Assembly: GCF_000017205.1 (NCBI RefSeq)
Contig: NC_009656.1
Coordinates: 2,484,001 to 2,548,000 of the forward strand
Direction of reading: 5' to 3'
Length of the DNA stretch: 64,000 nucleotides
From: Pseudomonas paraeruginosa PA7
Lineage (GTDB): Bacteria; Pseudomonadota; Gammaproteobacteria; Pseudomonadales; Pseudomonadaceae
Made by a program: the position numbers and the translations under genes
Shown here: positions 36,029 through 44,500 of the stretch, piece after piece
Layout: each line of letters opens with the position of its first letter
Position numbering within the stretch: position 1 is the first letter of the stretch
Notes under the pieces: generated by a model
Seen by the model: the letters and a program-made list of their open reading frames with translations, nothing else
Database searches by the model: none
Told to the model about the DNA's origin: nothing

Positions 36029-36057
36029 TTCCACTTATCAGAAGCTTAGTATATAGT
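36029..36057 (+). promoter_or_regulatory. Promoter of tRNA-Pro
   Basis: A good -10 box, TATAGT (36052-36057), is preceded at 17 bases by a weak -35, TTCCAC (36029-36034). A GC-rich discriminator (GCGGC) follows. The tRNA begins about 44 bases later. Confidence 0.55.
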
Positions 36058-36100
36058 GCGGCTCACTTCGGAAGCACAGCCACTGAGCTTGGAAGTAGAG

Positions 36101-36178
<78 letters not shown>

Positions 36179-36190
36179 AAAAATCCTAGA

Positions 36191-36224
36191 AAATCCAGTC
36201 ACTTAGCGGTGACTGGATTTTTTT
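36191..36224 (+). terminator. Terminator of tRNA-Pro
   Basis: A 12-bp stem (36191-36202 with 36209-36220) with a six-base loop is followed by a T-run to 36224. Confidence 0.9.
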
Positions 36225-36341
36225 ATGGGCGGGTCTTTTGTGATGCTTTCAAAGTTTGCCCCACTTTTTACCCTGACCTGCCCCCCGATTTCAGTACCAC
36301 GTCAAACTTAATAGAGTCCGTTTTCCGAGCAGGAGACGGCA

Positions 36342-36605
36342 GTGAAAAAGCGTTTTACCGAAGAGCAGATTCTCGACTTCCTCAAGCAGGCGGAGGCCGG
36401 TGTGCCGGTGAAGGAACTGTGTCGCCGACACGGCTTCAGTGATGCCTCGTTCTACACCTGGCGGGCCAAGTTTGGCGGTATGACCGTGGCGGACGCCAAA
36501 CGGTTGAAGGATCTTGAACTGGAAAACAGCCGATTGAAGAAGTTGCTCGCCGAGGCCCACCTCGACATCGAGTCGCTGGAAGTGGTCGCCCGGGGAAAAG
36601 GGTAA
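36342..36605 (+). CDS. IS3-family transposase OrfA
   Basis: This 87-residue protein has an N-terminal helix-turn-helix (FTEEQILDFLKQAEAGVPVK to FYTWRAKFG) and a leucine-zipper segment (LKDLELENSRLKKLL) of the IS3 OrfA type. It begins 68 bases from the left end. A GGAAAAG slippery-like site at 36594-36600, near its stop, could give a -1 frameshift into orfB. Confidence 0.9.
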   Translation: MKKRFTEEQILDFLKQAEAGVPVKELCRRHGFSDASFYTWRAKFGGMTVADAKRLKDLELENSRLKKLLAEAHLDIESLEVVARGKG

Positions 36606-37448
36606 GCCCGACAGCACGGCGGGAGGCGGTGCAGGAGATGCAGGCGCAAACCGGCATCTCCGAGCGTCGTGCCTGTCAGTTGATCGGGCTGTCCCGCTCG
36701 GTGTTGCGCTACCAGCCGCGAGCCAGTGTGCAAAACACCGAGCTGCAAGCCCAACTGGTGGAGCTGGCCCAAGAGCGCCGGCGCTTTGGCTATCGCCGCC
36801 TGCACATCCTGCTGCGGCGTGCTGGCGTGCAGGTCAACCACAAGCGGATCTATCGCCTGTACCGCGCTGCCGGCTTGATGGTGAAACGGCGGCGCCGCCG
36901 CCATGGCGTCGCGGTGGAGCGCGAACGTCTGAGTTTGCCGAGCGCATCAAATCAGGTCTGGTCGATGGACTTCGTCTTCGATGCACTGAGCACCGGGCGG
37001 CGGATCAAATGCCTGACGGTGGTCGATGACTTCACCAAGGAGTCGGTCGGCATCCTGGTGGGCGCTGGACGAGATGGCGCGGTTTCGCGGCTACCCGAAA
37101 GCGATCCGCACCGACCAGGGGCCCGAGTTCACCGGCAAGGCACTCGATCAATGGGCCTATCAGCGCGACATCAAGCTGAAGCTGATTCAGCCTGGTAAGC
37201 CCACGCAGAATGCCTTCATCGAGTCGTTCAACGGTAAGTTCCGGGACGAATGCCTCAATGAGCACTGGTTCTGTTCGCTGGCCGAAGCGAGAATCCGCAT
37301 CGCGGCCTGGCGGCGGGATTACAACGAACACCGACCGCACAGCGCGATTGGCAATCTCACCCCGGCAGAATTTGCTGCAAGTTGGCGAACTCGCCAGCAG
37401 CAGCTGAAGCAGGAAAAATTAATATCAACCCCAGGGCCTACTAACTAG
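36602..37448 (+). pseudogene. IS3-family transposase OrfB, frameshifted by an internal deletion
   Basis: The N-terminal part reads in one frame to DDFTKESVGILV (about 37060). The C-terminal part continues in another frame from ALDEMARFRGYP, containing the catalytic second Asp (RTDQGPEF) and the Glu (NAFIESFNGKF). Compared with intact members, about ten codons between the two (the usual DHGISG region) are missing along with the reading frame. The first Asp is in WSMDFVFD. The enzyme cannot be made whole, so this copy is not self-mobile. Confidence 0.85.
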
Positions 37449-37477
37449 GCAGCGGTACTAAAACTGGGGACAGGTCA

Positions 37478-37603
37478 TCGGGAGCGATACCTAGTCAGAC
37501 GGAATAAGCTAGTGACCGTGGGATAGCTCAGGATCCCGGGCCATTAGCAGTGGATAGCTCGAATGGCTCGGAATATCAGAGGCGTTGTGGTGTATCAGGT
37601 TAG
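37478..37603. other. Spacer between IS and receiver-protein gene
   Basis: These 126 bases contain no gene I can support. They hold the end of the minus-strand operon and no clear terminator stem. Confidence 0.4.
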
Positions 37604-38554
37604 TCAGGATTGCTTTCTATCCAGAAGGGTGACTAGATCATTCATCTCGCGGAGGGTATCGATATGCTTGGCAAAACCTCTTCTTATATCAGGGAAGTCA
37701 CTAATGTTGATTTCATCGCTTCCCCTCAGAACCCAGCCAGATGCCTCCTGAGCTTCAAATACATGGCCGAGTATGTTTCGCTTCCTCAAGACCTCCTTGT
37801 CGTAGTTGGCGCTGGATTTTCGTAGCTCCCGGAGGCGGTCTGATTGGTCCTCATCTAACCCAAAAATTTCTGCTCTATTGGTGGCTATTTGAGTTAGTCG
37901 ACGGAAATGCTTGAACAGCTTTGTGCTATCCACTGCGAAAGTTGCTAGGCGATCTTCGATATCACCTTTGATCGCAGCAATATACTTTTCTTTCGTCTGT
38001 TCGATAAATCCAATGACATCGTCGTCAAGCTCATTTTTCTTTTCAGAGCACTCTGGGCTACGAGCTGCCATGGACAAGATGGCTTCTTTCATTATCACGT
38101 CGCATTCAGCAACTACCCTCATTGCCAGCCCTCTCATTCCCGAAAGCCGATTAAGGGATCGTGCTGTTTGATCTATGAGGGATCCGGCTCGCTCGATGAA
38201 TCTCCGGCGCTCACTGCAGTAGACGCCTTCTATTTTCTTGGCCGCCATTTTCTGACGAAGCTCGCTTTCCTCAAGGCTTCCTGAGTAGAATAGTATTGTT
38301 GTGGAAGGAAATAGCTTGCGGACCGATGGGGCTATTTCGTCACCTTTTTCGTCCTGAAGCTTATAGTCAAGCAAAATAATATCGAAACAATGGTAGAGTT
38401 CATGGTTTTGGGCTAGCTCTTTTATCCCATTACTATTGGGAATAGTTTCTATGCGCGCCACAAAACCTGCGTCAAGTATGCGTCGACGAAGACTGTCCTC
38501 CTCTTCTTTGCTGTAAGAGTCTTCTATCCAGAGCACGCCAATGTCGAGATTCAT
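37604..38554 (-). CDS. Receiver-domain protein, partner of the double-GHKL sensor
   Basis: This 316-residue protein has an N-terminal response-regulator receiver domain (about 1-125). The acidic pair is in VLWIEDS (Glu11-Asp12), the phospho-acceptor Asp63 in IILLDYKL, and the switch residues in TTILFYSGS. The usual Lys near the end of the domain is not obvious (VYCSERRR). The rest (about 130-316) is helical with no recognised DNA-binding or enzyme motif, so this is an atypical response regulator. It starts one base inside the sensor gene's stop (TAATG), implying translational coupling. It is AT-rich compared with the neighbouring genes of the operon. Confidence 0.8.
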   Translation of the reverse strand: MNLDIGVLWIEDSYSKEEEDSLRRRILDAGFVARIETIPNSNGIKELAQNHELYHCFDIILLDYKLQDEKGDEIAPSVRKLFPSTTILFYSGSLEESELRQKMAAKKIEGVYCSERRRFIERAGSLIDQTARSLNRLSGMRGLAMRVVAECDVIMKEAILSMAARSPECSEKKNELDDDVIGFIEQTKEKYIAAIKGDIEDRLATFAVDSTKLFKHFRRLTQIATNRAEIFGLDEDQSDRLRELRKSSANYDKEVLRKRNILGHVFEAQEASGWVLRGSDEINISDFPDIRRGFAKHIDTLREMNDLVTLLDRKQS

Positions 38555-40878
38555 TATTTATCCCCGGGAATTGTAATTTCAAAGTCTGCGCGACTTCCAT
38601 CACCCACGAGTTCGATAGATCCGCCCATATCTTTTATTATCTGACTTACGCTATAGAGTCCTATGCCTGTGCCATTATCCGATCCGGTATATCCTCGCTC
38701 AAAGATTTTGGAGGGATCGACTTTCCTCTCGTCAATGCCTAGCCCATCATCGCTTACATGGATTTTTATATGGCTTTTTGTTTTCTTGATTACTTTGAAC
38801 TCTAGTTTGCTGGCTTTGGCTTTTCGTGCGTTATCTAATAGGTTGTCGACAAGTACTGCGATATCGACGGGGGAGAAGTCTCTAATCAATGACTCTCCTG
38901 AATCATCGAAGGTAGCGCGAGGTACTCCCGACATTCCCGCTAGCCGAACGTCAAAGTATTCATCTAAGAACTGCACCAAATCACCATGGACTTTATCAGT
39001 CTGAAGATCTACCCGAATGTTGGGGGCGAATGATAGGACTGTGCTCAATCTGTCACCCGAAAGGGTCGCGCTGGCGATCGATGCGGATGCGCGTTTCGTT
39101 GATTGGCGTATGGACGCTAGTAAATCTTCTATATCGTCAGGGTTGTCCAGCCCCTCACTAGGCATTTGAGCGGTCGAGAGAACATTTCTAAGTTCATGGG
39201 CAGAGTTGGCAATTGCAGAGCGTATATGCCCTAAGTGGATAGTTGCCTGATGCATTAGCAGTTGAGTGCGCTCTATATCTACATCTTGACTACTACCCAA
39301 AAAGGCTGCCTGTTGCTCTAGCCTTGCGATATGAGCATCCGCGCGATTCCGGTCTTCTATTGCGCGCTGCGCAATTTCTCGTGCTTCCTCTCTAGACGCT
39401 CTTAGCTCGACGATTCTCTTTTTAGCTTCTTCAATTTGAGCGCGGAGAGAGGTATCGCCCTGATTCTCTGCCACTTCTGACATCGTTTTGAGCACTTCGT
39501 CCGTGATCTGGTCTGGGTCTTCCGAGACTTGGAGAATCTCTTTGTCGTAGTAAAGGATTTCGATATCCTTTGATCTCGCGAGTGCTCCAATAACGTTTAG
39601 AATTCTTTCTCGTGACTCATCCGTTTCTAAACGCTCAGGGGTGTCTTTATTCTGGTCTGTTTTGTCTTGCCAGTTGACGCCCACAACGTAGCGTTCCAGT
39701 CGAAAAATCATGTGTCGGCGTATTGCTTCGTATAATGCGCGGCTGCATGCATCTTCTACTAGACCTGCGTCTCTGCTCGAAACTTCGCGGAACATTTTGG
39801 GGCGAGCTATAACATCGATGCGCCCTATTATGTCTCGCGTACCTAGATAGCGCGATTGTCCCTGTTGCTTTCTGCGGTTCAGTCCCAGCGTGTCATCGTT
39901 TTCTTCCCCGATAGGATAAATTCGGAATTTGTTCAGAAAAAGAAACACGCTCCCGAATTCGATAGGTCTAACGCCCATGCGAAGGGTGAAGTTTTGCTTT
40001 GCTGCTCTATTGAGATAATAAATTTCGCCTGTGATTCGGCTTTCATTGAGCTCGTTGTATGGGGAGGGTTCCTTTATTGAGTATATTTTTCTTCCGCGGT
40101 CAATCAGAGTGCTCTCGATGGTTGAGTTCTCGATCGAGACTACGATACGACTAGTCTTTTCTTGCAGGAGCTCTGCAATCTCGTTTCCGATAGGGCCATC
40201 AACGTTTTCAATGATCTTGTCGGAATAATCTATTAGCCAGGTGGATACAGAAACATGAGTGGTAGTGCCGAATGGGTCGATTAGCTTGGCAAGATCTCTC
40301 CGAAGTCTGCTAATTCTTTCTTCGTCCCAGTGGTGTCGTGTGTTTTTTATTAAAAGTACTGTGCCATGGGGGGATGGCGCTCCGACATTGTAGGTTATAG
40401 GGAAGGACTCTGCCTTTTCTAAGCTAACAGGGATGTTCTGAAACTCTTCGGTGCTATCTCTCTCAAATTCTGTCCAGTCTATTTTTAGTTTGGAAATAGA
40501 CTTTTCAGCCTCTGTTAAGCTATATAACTCAAGCTTTTCTCCTAAGGTGTCGCACGCGAACCGGCCGATACCCTTGCTTCCTGCAAACTGACCCGCTGGC
40601 TTGATCTTATCTCGGTAGGTCCCTGATTCAGCCATGGCCTTCTCGGAATAGGCGACAAAGAGCCATTTTTTTGTAATGTCATCTCGTGACATTCCATGGC
40701 CGTTGTCTATTATGGCTATTTGTTGTTCTTCAGGGTCAAACTCGATATCTACTTTTGTTGCGCCAGCATCAAAAGAATTTTTTACAAGCTCGAAAATGGC
40801 AACGAACTGGTTCGTTACCAAATCTCGACCAATTATATCCTTTAAGTGCGAGCTGATTCGAAACACATCCTCGGTCAT
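38554..40878 (-). CDS. Double-GHKL protein: MutL/MORC-like ATPase plus histidine-kinase-like domain
   Basis: This 774-residue soluble protein has two GHKL ATPase modules. The N-terminal one (about 1-230) is Hsp90/MutL/paraMORC-like: N-box ELVKNSFDAGA, G1 box IIDNGHGMS and G2 box GSKGIGRFACD. A middle region and coiled coil follow (about 430-545). Next comes an H-box-like segment, SAHELRNVLS, with His561, and then a C-terminal histidine-kinase ATPase (about 660-774: DNLLDNARKAK, SDDGLGID, IFERGYTG, GTGIGLYSVS). It is coupled to a receiver-domain gene. Related ATPases occur in restriction-modification loci (Iyer and colleagues, MORC/paraMORC analysis). A role as sensor or switch of a DNA defence complex is inference. 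Confidence 0.85.
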   Translation of the reverse strand: MTEDVFRISSHLKDIIGRDLVTNQFVAIFELVKNSFDAGATKVDIEFDPEEQQIAIIDNGHGMSRDDITKKWLFVAYSEKAMAESGTYRDKIKPAGQFAGSKGIGRFACDTLGEKLELYSLTEAEKSISKLKIDWTEFERDSTEEFQNIPVSLEKAESFPITYNVGAPSPHGTVLLIKNTRHHWDEERISRLRRDLAKLIDPFGTTTHVSVSTWLIDYSDKIIENVDGPIGNEIAELLQEKTSRIVVSIENSTIESTLIDRGRKIYSIKEPSPYNELNESRITGEIYYLNRAAKQNFTLRMGVRPIEFGSVFLFLNKFRIYPIGEENDDTLGLNRRKQQGQSRYLGTRDIIGRIDVIARPKMFREVSSRDAGLVEDACSRALYEAIRRHMIFRLERYVVGVNWQDKTDQNKDTPERLETDESRERILNVIGALARSKDIEILYYDKEILQVSEDPDQITDEVLKTMSEVAENQGDTSLRAQIEEAKKRIVELRASREEAREIAQRAIEDRNRADAHIARLEQQAAFLGSSQDVDIERTQLLMHQATIHLGHIRSAIANSAHELRNVLSTAQMPSEGLDNPDDIEDLLASIRQSTKRASASIASATLSGDRLSTVLSFAPNIRVDLQTDKVHGDLVQFLDEYFDVRLAGMSGVPRATFDDSGESLIRDFSPVDIAVLVDNLLDNARKAKASKLEFKVIKKTKSHIKIHVSDDGLGIDERKVDPSKIFERGYTGSDNGTGIGLYSVSQIIKDMGGSIELVGDGSRADFEITIPGDK

Positions 40879-41038
40879 TTGCTGTTCGTCCTGTTCTACT
40901 GCCTATGCCTGTAAAGGAGGTCATCGGTACGAGATCGCTTGGGGTAAGCTTTCTATATAGGCTTCGAGTGGCTGCTTGGGGGTTACTACCGCACTGCACA
41001 TGGTAAAAGCTCCAATCTAGTATTGTGTCGACTAAGCT

Positions 41039-41488
41039 TCAGTCAATACTCAATGTCTTTCCCTGATCGAGTTGGCGAATCATCTCATGTAGTCGTTTGC
41101 TAGTTGCCTGCGCTTTCTTGGCAGATACCAGTTCGCACTCCCATACGACAAATACAGTCCACCCCAGAGCCTGCAGGTCTACAACTACTTGTGCATCACG
41201 GACTACATTTTTCTCAAACTTCTCCAGCCAAAACGGCGTGTTGCTCTTGGGTATCGTAGCAATCTTACAACCAGCATGGCGGTGCCAGAAGCAGCCATGG
41301 ACGAAGACCACGACCTTGTAGCGTGGGAATACTAGGTCCGGCTTACCGGGTAGCCCCGCACCATGCAGTCGGTATCGAAGGCCAAGCTTATGGAGGGCCT
41401 TACGTAGGGCAAGTTCTGGCTGGGTGTCCTTGCCCCTTATACGCGACATCCTTTCCGAGCGCTCCGTGGGAGAGAGAAAATCAGCCAT
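41039..41488 (-). CDS. vsr: Very short patch repair endonuclease (Vsr)
   Basis: This 149-residue Vsr protein nicks at T:G mismatches left by deamination of 5-methylcytosine. The catalytic region is intact: GKPDLVFPRYKVVVFVHGCFWHRH holds the metal Asp (about 51) and a catalytic His near residue 64, and zinc ligands appear as GCFWH and HAGC. It lies in the same strand order as the C5-methyltransferase of the operon but is separated from it by three large genes. The 160 bases after it carry the start of the sensor gene. Confidence 0.92.
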   Translation of the reverse strand: MADFLSPTERSERMSRIRGKDTQPELALRKALHKLGLRYRLHGAGLPGKPDLVFPRYKVVVFVHGCFWHRHAGCKIATIPKSNTPFWLEKFEKNVVRDAQVVVDLQALGWTVFVVWECELVSAKKAQATSKRLHEMIRQLDQGKTLSID

Positions 41489-41540
41489 CTTTTGGGCTCT
41501 CAGCTAGGCTCTTTTTGGCAGAGCCTAATGATGTTCGGGA

Positions 41541-44500
41541 TTAGTTGACTAGTTCGAAGAAGGGTAGTCCCCGTATGACCTCTCCAGCCACATCGAATGA
41601 CTTATAGAGGCAATGATGGTTGGGAAGGGTTTTCACTCGCTCTGATAGCTCTGCCAGATCCGAAGTGAAACCGAGTACTCCAAGTTCTGCGGGTGTTACG
41701 TTCGGGACCTTGTGGATGAACCAGGTCAGCAGTGGCTCCCGGTAGTCAGTTGCCCCGGTCTTGAAGTGCCGTAGGTACTGCGAGGCTAGGATGACCCCCG
41801 TACCGAACTCGCGGCCCTGCAGTAGCAACTTGCGGAGCACGTCGAATTCATAACGCATGATGTTGTCCGCCTCGTCTACCAACAAGTACGAGTCGATGGC
41901 CCGGAGCTGCGGGGACGTACCAACGAAGGGGCGCTTCGGCGTGCGGAGCATGTTCTCGTAGAACATGTTCAGCATGGTGGCGACGAGCATGTTCTTGCTC
42001 CGATCGTCCTGCCCCATGGAGTCCAGGGAGATCACCACGACGCCATCAAGGAACTCGTCGAATGGCTTCGTTTCCCCTGTGCGCGCGAAGACTTCCATGT
42101 CAACGAGGTCGTCGATGATGGCCATCGGCGAGTCTGACTTCCCGGCGAGTAGCTCGCGGTACTCTGCGTGGATGTCGTAGATTGTTGGTTGTCGGTCTTG
42201 CGCACCGGCTGTCTCGTAGGCATTGCGAACTGCACCCTTGAGCTTGTCCCGTTGAACGGGACCAATGCCTGAATACACCTTGTCCAGGACATCGGCGAAG
42301 AAGCGGAACCTGTCCAGCCATGGAGCGGAGGACTCTCCCATCCCCGTCGTGTCGAAGAGGTTCAGGGGCAGGCGATAGGGCTTCACCACCCTGGCGCCTG
42401 TGGCTTCGACAAAATCCTGGCTGCTGTAGTCTCGCTTGTAGTCGAAGATCAGGAACCTAGGCGTGATCCCGCGGTTTGCCTCGCGCGCCCTGGATATCTG
42501 CAGGATCAACGACTTGAGGAATTGGGTCTTGCCTGTCCCGAGGTCGCCAACGACGCCGATGTTCAACTGGTTGAGTCGAGTGTCAGATATGTTCAGCAAG
42601 AGTGGTCGGGGCTCGAAGCCATCGACGGTCTTGCCAACGGACAAGACGATCCCCGTGCCTGGCTCGTCGGTCGGAGCAGCAGGGTTTGGTTCCGGCTCCT
42701 CAACACCAGGGGAGGGCTCCTCGACCAGCCCGGCGAAGGGCTCGGGGATATCCTCCGCTGGAGCTATCGTTGGCTCGCCCATCTGGCCGTTGTCCGGGGG
42801 AGTGCTTTCGGCCTGCACGAGTGGGGCGCCAACTGCACCTGCCCGGGAAGGCAGCAGTCCCCAATCGCCCACCTTCGCACGCGCGGAGTCGTAGAACGAC
42901 TGCGCGTCATTTCCGGCAATGATGCGGCCTGCATCCAGGCTGGAGATGACGATGGTCTCTGCGTATTTGTCGCCATCACGGTCGTGCGGGCCGCTCTGGG
43001 TCGATGCATCGACCACGATCAGTCGTCCCCTCGCATCGATGCTGATCGATGGGGCGGGGCTGAGGATGGCTGCCGCGATACGCTCATGATAGCTCGCCCA
43101 CCGCCCGGCTTGCCCTTCTACTGCTTGGTGCTGGCTGTAGACACGCAGACCAAAGCCGATCATGGAAAGTAGCAAGTGCTGGAAGGCAAGTCGCCATGCC
43201 AGGGAGTTGCCTGCACGCTCCTCGATGGCGTGAAGCAGTACCGACAGGGCCTTGGCCTGGGAGAGCGCCTCGGCTGAGTCGCTAGCACTGAAGACAATTC
43301 CTTGCCGGCACTTGACCTCTATGGGGGTAAGGTGCAAATGGACCTTGTCGTCGCATGCTCGTACTCCGACGACAAGTAGGTCGGGTCGCGATAGGGATGT
43401 TTCCTTGCGCTCCTTGCCAAGGGAGCGGGCAAGGTCCGAAAGGTATCCCCGGAAAGGGTCTACGGGAATGATGATGGCTATCGTCGAGTCGTCAGGCGTA
43501 CCTGCAAGGACAGGGAGCAGACTGTCCAGGTTGCCTGCCACGCGGAACTGGTCTTGGAGGAGCCGGACCGCGAGGAACAGCCCAAGGTCGCCTGTGGCCC
43601 CGGTGTCGTCCCCGGAAAGGCCGCGTACGGTGGGGATCCCCCTTCTTGCAACCTCGAGGAGGATCTGCTCGACCTGATCATCGTCTAGATCTTCACAGCC
43701 TGACAGGAGCTTCAGGACCCGCCGGAGCGCATCGCGATCAGCCTGCTTGACCTGCGACAAGAGGTAGTAGCCACTGGTATCACCTGCACGGTGGGAGTAG
43801 GAGGGCAGGTCGTAGTCCCATAGGTAGGTCCCCTGGATCCAGCCTCCCAGGAAGCAGGCGGGGTCGATTGCCGAGGAGGAGACTGCGACGAACCCGGCGC
43901 TGTTTTCCTCAAGCATGCTGGAGACCGCATGGACATTCGGGGAAAACTGCAAGCCGACCTTGCCGTCCCTCAGCTTTTCCAACATAAGCATGCATGCGGA
44001 TACCTTGTCGGCGAATCGTTCGCCAGACAGTGGCATTTGCAGGCCTTGCCTGGACTCGCTCAGGAACGAGGCCTGTAGTTGGCGCCTGACTCGGTGTCTG
44101 ATCAGGCCGCCAGTCCCCATCGGCGAGAGCATGCCGACTTCCTTGGACTCGGGTTGTGCCGAGTCCAACTGCGCGATGATGCCCAGATCAGGCTTGGCCC
44201 CGGCTGGTTGCTTGTCGTACCAGCGGACATGGTTATCGGTGTCTTCGGACAGGTTGGCGATTGTCGCCTGGTCCGGCCTTCCAGCCTGCCTGGTATCGAA
44301 TACCTCTAGTATCCTCGCGCCGACACTGTGTCGAGGGATGTCCTGATCCCCGTTGCCGAATCGCTTTGTACACCAGTTGGCTAGGCCCTCGTTGCACGCA
44401 TCGGTGGTTCCGCCCGCGCTGGACACCACCAGGCTGACAATGGACTTGGCCGCCAGCAAGTCCGTGACGTCATCGAGTGCGCGCGAGACCTGAGCCGGAC

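Larger units (their letters stand above)
36274..37477 (+). mobile_element. IS3-family element, IS407-like group (1,204 bp)
   Basis: The terminal inverted repeats are imperfect. The left end starts TGACCTGCCCCCCGATTT; the right end, read in reverse, starts TGACCTGTCCCCAGTTTT. It carries orfA and a broken orfB. IS407-type elements make 4-bp target duplications, but the flanks here are ACCC (36270-36273) and TCGG (37478-37481), so none is present, which suggests a later deletion or recombination. Confidence 0.85.

Noticed and set aside
40879..41038. A separate promoter for the sensor/receiver pair (TTGACT on the minus strand near 41041-41046)
   Set aside because: The -35-like hexamer is fair but the -10 is poor; it may exist, but the sequence does not settle it.
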